A stretch of 64,000 nt of DNA from Labyrinthula sp. Ha (taxonomy: Eukaryota > Sar > Bigyra > Labyrinthulida > Labyrinthulaceae), in the NCBI GenBank assembly GCA_015227615.1, contig JAALGZ010000021.1, positions 248,001-312,000 on the forward strand. Reading direction: 5' to 3'. The notes under the pieces were generated by a model, which saw only the letters and a program-made list of their open reading frames with translations, made no database searches and was not told the origin of the DNA. The translations under genes were made by a program, and so were the position numbers. Of this stretch, positions 11,801 to 21,656 are shown piece by piece (within the stretch, counting starts at the first letter, position 1; the number at the start of each line of letters is the position of its first letter).

Positions 11801-12681
11801 CTAATGTAAAAAAACTTGCTAGTAACTGATGTGCATAGAAACTTATGCTTCAGGAAACATTAGAGTATTGTAAAACCTGTCAGCTATCAAAAATTAACAG
11901 ATCTTTAAGACTCAAAATATGAATTAAGTAGAAAAGGCGTTTGCTTGAGTAAGTGAATTCTTGGGGAATAACAGAGACAGAAGTTTTAGCAAATATTTAG
12001 AGGCTGTGCTCACGTAGAAATGTTTACCTAAATATACGGTGGCTAAATGAAAATAAAAAAGAGTCATTAAGAATCTTAGAGTTACTTGTTAAAGAATGAC
12101 TAAAGTTAATGGTTTCCAAAAGATTTTGAACCGTTCACTTCCCTTTCGAGCACTCATGAAATGTTTGCATATTTAATCAGGCTTCTATCATCGGTTATTA
12201 TATCGTTATCAAATTATAGAGTACAAATAGTCAGAAATTATTTTGGAAAATTAAGGTATAACCATGCTTTCGTTAGAAATTTTCGATGAAACAACCAAAA
12301 AAAAACAAAGCTATAACAAAACTGTAAAACATAAAAATTAAGATTCATTTAGAGTAACCAAACATAAGTGAACTTTGACTCAAGTATCATAAGACGCAAT
12401 ATAATTAAAAGAACTTTTTCTGGGTTCGTACTTAAAGCCTCTTACCAGTCTAGATTCCGGATTAACCCACATAGTTCTAAAGGAAGGTTGAATTTGTTCA
12501 ATTCATAAGCGTAACACCCATTTAAGTATTTTGACCTCACTTTTGAGTACCTAACTTATTTGATATTTTATTCCGAGCAGATAATAAGTTTACAAAGTAT
12601 CTATTTCAATAATAATAATAATGCCACGTCATTAGCTACAAAAATATATTGTAGTAAGAAACTGGTACAAAGAAAAGTAAA
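8895..12681. other. non-coding stretch of 3.8 kb, no gene seen
   Basis: Stops in all frames at high density. A patch near 11170-11330 on the plus strand reads as short acidic/arginine-rich peptides interrupted by stops and could be an old coding relic, but no motif identifies it. No terminal repeats or RNA genes recognised. Confidence 0.45.
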
Positions 12682-13404
12682 ATGGGAATATTCATAAAAT
12701 ACCCAACAAAGGAGAGCTTGAGAGAACGAATAATAGATAGAATTAAGCTTGAAATGACTGAACTAAACGAATTATTCTTTCTGGATGATATTGTTTATAT
12801 GGATATCCCTGATTCTAAAAGAAAAAAATACCTTAGACGTACTTCTCAGTTTCAATGCTGCAGAATATCATACCAAGAATACAAACAAGAAAATAACACT
12901 CAGAAAAATAATATATTATTCCCATTTAAATATACCTGTTTTTTGCTCCATGAGTTTTTCATTGAAGTTTCTAGTTTCTTATTCTTCATCCTATACTGTG
13001 TTCCAATTTGTTACACACTTGCTAAACTAAACCACACTTATTCAGGAGATGTCTACTTCAAGAATTTTTTTCTTCGACAATCAACTATTTTATTGAATAA
13101 GGGATTATTCATTCACTGGTTTGATGTAGAAGAACAAAAAACTTGTGATGCTAAGAGTTCTCCTTTAGTTAAGCTTGGCGAGTGTACTAAAGTCTTAGAT
13201 TCTAATGAATGTGTCGTAGAAAAGAAATTAAATGAGTTCTCAGTTTTTATTTCTTTCGTTGAGCTTGAAAATATTTTAAAATTACCATCGAAACATTTTA
13301 AACGAGAAGGCTATGTTAAAACGACAATTAGCTACCTACCAGTTTTTTTACATTCTGACGTCTTGCAGCTAGTACAGGAAGCCAGAACTAACCTAAACCC
13401 ATAA
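12682..13404 (+). CDS. hypothetical membrane protein, 240 aa
   Basis: I do not recognise this protein. The ATG lies in agtaaaATG, the same context as the isomerase and coiled-coil genes, which supports a real gene. Residues 1-80 are charged and probably cytosolic, residues about 89-114 form one strong membrane helix rich in Phe, Leu, Ile and Val, and residues 130-240 are mixed with four Cys between about 147 and 178. There is no cleavable signal peptide. It runs toward the UDP-glucose 4,6-dehydratase gene and overlaps its tail by 17 bp, including both stop codons. Stop TAA. No second copy is seen in the window. Real gene fairly likely from start context, length and arrangement; function unknown. 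Confidence 0.65.
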   Translation: MGIFIKYPTKESLRERIIDRIKLEMTELNELFFLDDIVYMDIPDSKRKKYLRRTSQFQCCRISYQEYKQENNTQKNNILFPFKYTCFLLHEFFIEVSSFLFFILYCVPICYTLAKLNHTYSGDVYFKNFFLRQSTILLNKGLFIHWFDVEEQKTCDAKSSPLVKLGECTKVLDSNECVVEKKLNEFSVFISFVELENILKLPSKHFKREGYVKTTISYLPVFLHSDVLQLVQEARTNLNP

Positions 13405-14371
13405 AACTCTCAAAATATTGTTTCATATCTGTGTTTAAATACCATTTGATTGTTTTTTCCATTCCTTCTTCAAATGATACTTCTTTTTTCCATCCTAAAC
13501 TTCTTAGTTTTTCACAGTTTAACAAATATCTCTTATCATTATATTTCCTATCTTTTTTATACTCAACACAATATTTTTTATTCATGAAGTAAGAAATATT
13601 CTCTCCTATTTCAAGAACACTTTTTTCATCTTCTTTTTTCTCACTTCCTATATTATAAACTTCACCAAATTTCCCTTTCTGAATAATACAGAATACAGCA
13701 GAAACAAAATCATCTACATACAAGAAGCTTCTCTTATTCTTTCCACTTCCCATAACACTTAATTTCTTACCTTCCTTCATCTGCAAAATAAATTTCGGTA
13801 TAACTTTTTCTGGATATTGTTTTGGTCCAAACACGTTATTACTTCGACAAATAAAAATTGGCAAATTATAACTGTGAAAATAACTCTTCACTAATATTTC
13901 TGCACCTGCTTTACTCGCTGAATAAGGGTTTGTTGGATTAAACCCATCTTCCTCAAAAAAAGAATTTTCATTCATATTCTCTCCATATATTTCATCTGTT
14001 GAAATATAAAAAAAATATTTTATATTATAGTTTTTACAAACATTTAATAAAATATGCGTTCCTAAATAGTTGGAAATAGAGAATTCTATCGTGTGATTCG
14101 ACATAAAAGAGCGATCAACAGAAGATGATGCAGCTGCATGAATAACGCCTTCAATCACATAAGTTGAAAATATTTTGCTAAGTAGTTTTTCATTCGTTAT
14201 TGAGCGTTTGTAGAAAATGTGATTCTTTTGATTTAAATTTTCTTCCTTTGTTGAGCAGTAGGAAATATAATCTATAGAAATTACCTTCTTATTATTTGAG
14301 AGTAAATAGTTTAATATATGATTTCCGATAAAACCAGCTGATCCAGTTAAAAGAATATATTTATTGTTCAT
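13388..14371 (-). CDS. UDP-glucose 4,6-dehydratase (extended SDR family)
   Basis: 327 residues of an NAD-dependent extended short-chain dehydrogenase, probably making UDP-4-keto-6-deoxyglucose, the first step to UDP-rhamnose. The Rossmann motif TGSAGFIG is at residues 9-16, the STDEIYGE block at 124-131 holds the Thr-Asp-Glu catalytic triad of 4,6-dehydratases, and the YxxxK pair is Tyr150/Lys154. The stretches NPYSASKAGAE and NNVFGPKQYPEKVIPKF match the RHM/UGD branch (plant RHM N-terminal domain, stand-alone UGD of other eukaryotes and of mimivirus) better than bacterial RmlB. Length fits a single-domain UGD; the epimerase/reductase half of plant RHM is absent here and would have to be encoded elsewhere. 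dTDP-glucose dehydratase is the main alternative. ATG in acaaagaaATG; stop TAG overlaps the convergent gene. Confidence 0.88.
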   Translation of the reverse strand: MNNKYILLTGSAGFIGNHILNYLLSNNKKVISIDYISYCSTKEENLNQKNHIFYKRSITNEKLLSKIFSTYVIEGVIHAAASSSVDRSFMSNHTIEFSISNYLGTHILLNVCKNYNIKYFFYISTDEIYGENMNENSFFEEDGFNPTNPYSASKAGAEILVKSYFHSYNLPIFICRSNNVFGPKQYPEKVIPKFILQMKEGKKLSVMGSGKNKRSFLYVDDFVSAVFCIIQKGKFGEVYNIGSEKKEDEKSVLEIGENISYFMNKKYCVEYKKDRKYNDKRYLLNCEKLRSLGWKKEVSFEEGMEKTIKWYLNTDMKQYFESFMGLG

Positions 14372-15018
14372 TTCTTTGTTTTTCTTTTTCTTGTTGCTCC
14401 CTTATCAGTATTACTCTGTTGGTGATCAATATGACAGTAATTATTCCTTGTCCTGTATATAAAGCTTTCCACCTATGATATTTAATTTAATATTTATAAA
14501 TTACTTGAACGGAAGTCTTGACCACTTGTTGGAAATGTTCTTGAACATTCAATTTGATGAGTTTGTTGATTTGGTAATCATTAGTCTCAATTCCTGTTAT
14601 ATTTTGGGTAATTCTCATATGTAGCTTAATTGATCGATCTTACAATAATATCAAAAGGAAGAAAAACTCTTATTGAGAAACAGAAAATTTGGAAACAAAG
14701 AAACTGTTAAGAGCAACAGCAATACTCAGAAAGCTAGAAAACAGTCACCAGCCAACGAAGCGCAAGATTATAGAGCAATTTCAATTGTCTCTGTGAATGT
14801 TGACCGTCTCACCTCCTACAAGCTCAGGTCTATCGAGGAATATACCCTAACTGCCGATACAAACTTCCTTGCAATACAGGAAGTTGGAAGCAAAGGGGCG
14901 GAATACCTTGAAAGAGTGAGATTCTCTAGAGTTAACTTGTTTACAACAGATATCTCTAAGAACAAAGACATAGAAAAAAAAGAAAATCAATATTTTAGCG
15001 ATATACTTCAACAGGAAC

Positions 15019-15804
15019 ATGGACAAAAAAAGAGAAAAAGTATTTGATGAAGATAGAATTTTAGGTATTAAAGCTAAACTTAACTCTAGAAGCTACTTTA
15101 TCGTCAATATCTATGCACCACATGCAGGAAAAACAGCGAAAGAGTACAGCCAGTTCCTAACAAGACTCCATAAAGCGATCTCACTGAAAAGGAAGAAAGA
15201 CCTCATGATAATCCTAGACGACTGAAGCGCTGAAATACGACACAACGAAGTGACAAGCAATGGAAACTACGGATACACGACAAGAACGAACAGGAACGGC
15301 AAAATACTTCGGGACTTTTTGAACAAGTACAATCTGGCCATCGTCAACTCATACTTCGCTACTGGTGCAAAGAATACAAATAGTCACGTAACATACTATT
15401 CAAAGCACAAGAACAATCAGAAACGCTCAGAAATAGATTTCATCATAGCGTGTAAAGGCAGCACCCCACTATTCCGAAAAATTCGAATAAAAAGAAAACT
15501 AGGAGAGAAAATCCACAATAGAACAGAGTTTGATCATCAACCAGTTGAAGCACTAGTCTCACAAAAGTTCAGGAAATACTCCAACCAAAACCCAAAAATG
15601 CATCGAAACTACAAAGAGTTCTTCAAAATTGACGCAAACCGTTGGAAACTAAACGAAGAAATACGACAAGGTTTCGAAGAAGAAATAGCCAAACTCCCAC
15701 CATCCAACAACTCTGGAAAACAACCAAGACTAAACTTCCAAACGTTCAAGTCAACAGTAAAACAAGCCATTGAAAACTGTATCCCACTGGTGGCACATGA
15801 GTGA
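15019..15804 (+). pseudogene. LINE endonuclease domain
   Basis: Contains FIVNIYAPHAG and DLMIILDD, the core strands of the exonuclease-endonuclease-phosphatase fold, then SEIDFI and the terminal TEFDHQPVEA block with the catalytic Asp-His pair (SDH in most families). The domain would cut the genomic target to prime reverse transcription. The start of the domain is in another frame upstream of 15019, and a TGA at 15223 interrupts it, so it is not translatable as one piece from this copy. Confidence 0.85.
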
Positions 15805-15903
15805 CTCTACAGAACATCTTCAGATAGAACAGAGACTTTATTTGAAATAAGAAGAAGACTGTGGAAATCTCTAACTGAAAATGAATCTAAAATACTAAAA
15901 AAG

Positions 15904-17994
15904 ATGATAAGAAAAAGTACCTTGAATGACTACAAAACCTGGTTGGACCTTCAAGTAAGAAGAATAGATACAGCTATGGCAAAGAATGGTATCCATGAAG
16001 CTTTCAAACAAGCGGAAAGGATAGTAGGAAAAAAGCGGAAACCTCAACGCACCATTACCATGGAAGATGGAAAAGACCTAAACGATAAAAAACGAGTAAA
16101 AGTATTGCAAGAATACCTTGAACTCACTCAAAGGAACAGAGAAGGAAACATCATGGACAACGAACTGGATATTCTTGAAGTCAAAGCTGAAGATACAAAT
16201 ATATCTCCTCCGACTTTAGAAGAGCTTGAAGAGACGGAGAAAACACTAAAGAACTATAAAGTACCCGGACCTGATGGAATCACAAACGAAATCCTAAAAA
16301 ATAATAAAATAGTATTGAAATACTTGAAGCAACTTGCAGAAGAGCTATTTTTAGATCCAAGTGGCCTGAACAAAGATGAGCTTATATCTCTCTCTACTGG
16401 GAACATCATCTTCCTATGCAAAAAAGGAAACCATCAACTTCCTTCCAACTATAGGCCAATATCCTTGCTTAACACTTCTTACAAACTAATCACTAAAATA
16501 ATAAACAATAGACTAAAGAATACCCTGGAAAGAACAGTAGGAAACTACCAGTCTGGATTTAGAGAGAATACGGGAACTAGACAAAAAATTCAACTCCTCT
16601 TGAACCGCTGTAAACTCAGCCAAATGGAGAACTCGAAGATACTATGTCTCTTTATAGATTTCAAAAAAGCTTTTGACTCTTGCAAACATCCTTTCCTCGA
16701 GCTTAGTTTAAAAGAGAGAAAAGTTCCTACTAACTTTGTCAATATAATTCTTTACCTATATAAATATGCTGCAGCCCAAGTAAAGATAGGAAAACATATA
16801 AGCGACAGAGTAGAAATAAACAAAGGCGTGCTACAAGGTGATTCACTAAGTCCCACGTTATCTGTACCTGCTCTGGACTCTCTGCTTCGAAGGAAAATAA
16901 AGAAAATAAACTTGAACTTTCCAGAAGCAGAATTCTCCTTTCAAAATATTCTTGGATTTGCTGACGACCTTTGTATCATGAATAAAGATAGAAACATCTT
17001 GAAACACTTTGTTCAATATACAGAAGAGCTCTCACAATTGTCTGGCCTAAAGATAAATACGCAGAAAACTCAACTCATGGGAATAGTCAGGAGAAGAAAG
17101 CTCAAAGATAAGCTTTCAGACACTGCAATACAACAACTGGTCAATAAACACACCTGCACGTCTTGTTCCAGAAACTTCTCGTCAAAAGATGCCCTTGTAG
17201 GACATAAACCACAGTGCCTTGGACCGGGAACCGCGTTAGTTCGAAGTAGAAAGGACACTATAGCAGTTGCTGCAGCTGAACTAAACTTCCTCTATAACAA
17301 CATCCCAGTAGAAGAAGAGTTGGAAACCAACCTTGGAACCATCAAAGGAGTAAAAATCTTTAGATACCTTGGAGTGGGTATAACAGGAACAGCTGAAACC
17401 CACGTTAACCCATCCGCTAGAATACGCGCTGCACAGGAAACTCTTCGGAAATTGCAACCGATACTGAGGAGTAATATGCTGACTGTCAGAAGGAAAAAGA
17501 ACATAGTGAAAGCGCTTGTGGTCTCAAAAATCTAATATGGTAGCGAGTTCTGGAGCCTGGAAAACAAAGATATATCCAAAGCCTTGAACAAACTATCCAG
17601 AGATATAAAACGTACCCTCCTCCAGCCTAATCCAACACAACCACTTGAACACACGAAAAAGGCCAACATCCTCAAAGTTGGAAATATAAACATCCTAAAA
17701 ATATTAAAAGAAAAACAAAGGAGCTGGCTGGAAACATGCACAACTGCAGAAACGGATGTAGAACTGGCGGAATCTTCAAGGAAACTTGAAGCATATCTTT
17801 TTCCACAAACTGCTACTCCAACTGAAGACTTGAACGTACCACTGGAACACTTAGAAGCAGCACTGGAGCAATATGAACCCTATCCCCCCCTTCACCCGCC
17901 ACCACCCGGGGAGAACGGAACATCTCCACCACAATTGTCCTCCCACCCTGAAACTGGGAAGCTAATATCCCCATCCACAAATATGAATAACTAA
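15904..17994 (+). pseudogene. LINE reverse transcriptase with internal zinc finger and C-terminal tail
   Basis: The RT palm and fingers are complete: GPDGITNEILK, NYRPISLLNTSYK, FIDFKKAFDS (motif A), VLQGDSLSP (motif B) and GFADDLC (motif C, 16954-16971). After motif D comes a CxxC...H...C finger (CTSCSRNF...LVGHKPQC, about 17154-17218), followed by the conserved KYLGVGITG-like thumb block (FRYLGVGIT). A TAA at 17533 precedes YGSEFWSLENKD; the tail then runs to 17994 and ends in a proline-rich segment. There is no RNase H domain. I cannot assign the clade with certainty; the APE-type endonuclease rules out the R2 group. Confidence 0.88.
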
Positions 17995-20900
17995 AAAGAG
18001 AAAAATCTACTTCAATAATACAGGAACATAGCTCAAGACACTTTAATTCATCGCCTGATACATCTCCCACGTGCACTTGAAATAAATTCTGGCTTCATCT
18101 GCTTCTTGAATGGCTAGCTGGAGGTAGTTCAACTGGATCTCTTCATAGACCACGATTATATTGTAAACTAAAACGAAGACCGAGAATAGAAGTAAAATTG
18201 GTGCAGGACATCTCAATAAGATCAAAAAAGGAACTTGGAACAAATAATTTGGTAACTGGAGCGCTGGATAAGACGTCTGACAATATCTCAATCTCTTTCA
18301 TGATTTCTTGCGTGATTTGCTTACTTCGATTTGGATTATTCGCAAATTTTGGGAAAGCACTATTTTGGGAGATCAAATGCGATAAATGAGTACAACGGGA
18401 AAACTATCGTGATCATAGCAACCGTGCTCCGAAATTACATTACCCAGCTTAGCTTAGTTACAGTAGGAACACGAGACGGGAATCTTCCCTAGTGAGCGGC
18501 GGACCGGCATCGGACCCTAAGACAAACGCATTGGCAGATTTGCAGATGTAGTACTTTAATCCCATCTCAACTATTGACTATTAACTAAGGAAAAAAAGGT
18601 ACGGAAAGAAGTAGTTAGAAATTGTGGTAGATCTTGATAAGAGATAATAAATATTAAGTTCTTTAGATTTCCAACATGTGAGAAGTAATCAAAATCAACT
18701 AATCCATATACAGTTTCAATTATAATTGAGCATCATTGATATTCTTAGTCAAACGGCCTAACCTTTATCCATATTCGCCATACTAGATTCTCAAAGAACT
18801 AAACTCAGAAACAGGAATCACTAAAATATTCTTAATTAGAGCTTTTAATCCGTGAAAGGGGTACATTATATATGTTCCCGAACCAAAAAAAATAAAAACT
18901 GGCGATTGGACATGAGTTTGGAAACAGAGGTTCATTTCTTTTTATATCAGCTATTCTCTAGCTGATGAAGGTATCTTGCTTCTTATGAAAATTAGTTTTC
19001 GTGAAAGGATAACTGAAATTAAACTACTAAGCTTGCGGTTGTCTTGCATCATTTGATTTTGTTAAGACCGTTAGCTCTATATTACACGTTTAGTCAACTA
19101 ATTCTTGCATTTTTCTACTAATTTATGTCTTTGATCAGAGAAATATATATTAGCATTATATATAGCTTAGGTAATTCATTTAATTGTTTTTGTTTTCTTT
19201 TAGCTCTATTGCAAATACCCTTTACTTTACTGACTGGTTTGTTTCAATCTCTATCGGTTTGCTCCTAGCCTGTAGAGGGCCCCGTTCCTTCTACCTAGAA
19301 ATTGAAATTCTTATTCTCGCAACGTTGACATCAGGTTAAGAGCTACATTTCTCAAAATAGTCAAGTGTATCTTAGCCTAATATACATTATACTACCCATT
19401 AATTATTATGCAACTCCAACGGTACTAGTCCACTGTCAACAATTCATTTAGGGCAGCCGCAGGAATACAATTTTCCAGGAAGCGCAAAACCTGCAAAATC
19501 AATGATGTGTAGTACTAACAGCAACTCAAGGAATGCCTGTGATATACATTTGATAATAAAACCAGCAAACAGCGGAAATCCTAGACTTTCCATGAATGTA
19601 AGCAAGTTACAATGATGAGAAGACATTGCTACAAGAAAAATACAAAAAGTCTTCCTAAACTAAAAACTTATATCCATCGAGAAAATGATGTATTCAAAAC
19701 AAGCTTTGTCTCGTAGAAAATCTTCAAGTAAAGGCACGATTATCATGGTAGCATTTATAGGTGTAAATCTGTGTTCATGCTTAAACAGAAGCTACGGCTC
19801 TAAATTTCGAATTAATAAGGTCTGAAATACTTTAGGTTGTAATGATACTGTACCTTAGAAGTTAAAGCAAAGTCAGCGAGGATAGTAATAAATATCTAGC
19901 AAATTTTTTAATCTCTTTTGCTGAAGTAATAAAGGAGTTTTCTGGGTACACAACTGTTCACAAATAGTTTTGGGTCATCGTAATCTTTCTTGTACCAATA
20001 CCAGTACAAATTTTTTTTGTTATCTTGAAATTTACTTTGTCCACCATCCTTTTAGTTTCATGTTAAAATCTCAGCATCTGTTTTATTATTTGCTATTTCT
20101 TGTATACATATTACTGAGAAATATTTATATGCTTCCTCATTGCAGCTATCTAAGTTTCTGTAGTGCTACCAAAAATTATAACCTCTATCCCCGTAATGAA
20201 GCAATTGGTTATATATAAAAAGTGCCATAACCAATTTTAAAAAGTTCATGGAGATAGATCCGATTTAAATTGTTTTTTTTTCATCTAAAAAATGTGCTGC
20301 TATTGGTTAGCAAAGAAAATCTACGTTTGGTTAGAATGAAGTTCACTACAAAGAGGAATATGGCTCAAAATTTTTTGAGTGAAACTATGGCTTTGAACAA
20401 AACTGCTTGGGTATGAAGCCATAGATTTGATATTCGTATGAATTATAAATAGCAGTTAAAAATTAGGGGTATTGTTTTAATATAAGGCTCAGCACTTCTT
20501 GCAGCTTTGTGTGAAACGATGTGCACAAAAACAATACAGAAGGAAATGAGGCTTTCCCTCATGATGAAGCCACCAAGAAAACCTTTTGCAAGGTACAATT
20601 TTGTTTTGAAAAATGAAATATATATATATATGATCATTAAAGTTTAATTGGAGCAATATACGTTTTTCTGAAGTTTGATGTATATATACTTTCCATGCTT
20701 CCAAAATTCTATCGAAGCATGGTAGTTATTTTCCCAGCTGTTGTTCCTGTTCCTAAGAGGTTAACATATTCCAAAACAAATCCACCAGAATATCAAAATA
20801 CAATAATATATGAAGTATATGTTTATTTTATTAATAGAATTTGTTTTGATTTCCCACACCATTGACAATATGTTTATCACCCATGGAGTTTTTGTACGAA

Positions 20901-21656
20901 CTGTCGAGACTTTCGTTTCCGTTGTCCCGGCAACAAGGATTGGGTTTGAAAAATTCAATGACTGTTCAGTCTTCATAATATATATTCAAAAATATAAAAA
21001 AAAGAATTCATATAATTTCTAAATATAATGTCTTTTCATTACTTTTCCTCGATAAGCATTAATTTCAATTTCATATTTCAACCACGATACATTATATAAT
21101 TTTTGAATTTACATATTATTATGTTTCTATCACAATTATAGTTAGCATTTACAGATTTAAAAGTTAGAATTAGATATATATTTTGGGTAATTATCAATTA
21201 ACTACGAAGACACAATACATAATACAAGAAATACTTTTAAATACTTATTTCTTACACATTCATACTTGATATTCACAATTATAATATCATTAATACATAA
21301 ATTATTTTTATAAATATTTTTTAATAATTTTTTTAGAATATATATATATATTTTTTTTTATATTCTTGTAGTTAAGAATATAGAAATTCCATGGGAGTGT
21401 TTCCGAAAGAAATGGTAAAACTTTGTATCGAGTTTTTACTCTGCTCAAACTTAGAAAAATAGCAAAACCAAATTTAGTTTTAAACAAAAATATGTTTAAA
21501 TATTTTCTAGATAACTCGGTGACTTTTTTATCTGTAGAAAAGATTTTCTATAAGAGAAAATAGAATTAATCTCTTTTCGTTTTTATGACGTTATAACAGA
21601 AATTACGGTAATAGTTGTGGTCATATGGCCCAGTTAACCTTGTAGACAAGAAAACC
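17995..21656. other. LINE 3' flank, then non-coding stretch
   Basis: The first 300-400 bp are probably the LINE's 3' untranslated part. The rest is AT-rich with many stops and no gene that I can support. A GC-richer patch at about 18472-18520 is listed separately. The last 600 bp before the arginine gene are extremely AT-rich (long TATATA and poly-T runs), fitting a promoter region. Confidence 0.45.
18472..18520 (+). other. GC-rich patch faintly like the 5' part of LSU rRNA
   Basis: In otherwise AT-rich DNA this short patch contains CCCTAGTGAGCGGCGGACCG, recalling the CCCTAGTAACGGCGAGTGAACCGG region near the 5' end of 26S/28S rRNA. The match is short and from memory, and no neighbouring rRNA sequence is evident, so it may be a small rDNA-derived fragment, an unrelated ncRNA, or chance. 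Confidence 0.15.

Larger units (their letters stand above)
14649..17994 (+). mobile_element. LINE retrotransposon, near full length, lightly decayed
   Basis: A non-LTR element with an apurinic-type endonuclease followed by reverse transcriptase, inserted upstream of the dehydratase gene. The endonuclease start (IVSVNVDRLTSYK, then FLAIQEV) lies near 14770-14900 in one frame; from 15019 to 17994 everything is in a second frame. Breaks seen: one frame change between about 14940 and 15020, in-frame TGA at 15223 (right after the IILDD motif, where GDFN would be) and at 15802, and TAA at 17533 just before YGSEFW. Coding DNA is less AT-rich than the host genes. No clear poly-A tail or target-site duplication was identified, so both ends are approximate; the 3' UTR may reach about 18400. 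Relatively recent, probably no longer active as it stands. Confidence 0.9.

Noticed and set aside
12682-14371. Transfer of the dehydratase from a giant virus
   Set aside because: UGD-type enzymes are widespread in eukaryotes, and base composition and start context match the host genes; nothing here points to a virus.
15223-15804. In-frame TGA codons in the LINE as evidence of TGA = Trp
   Set aside because: All Trp codons in host genes are TGG and the LINE also carries a TAA and a frame change, so ordinary decay explains it.
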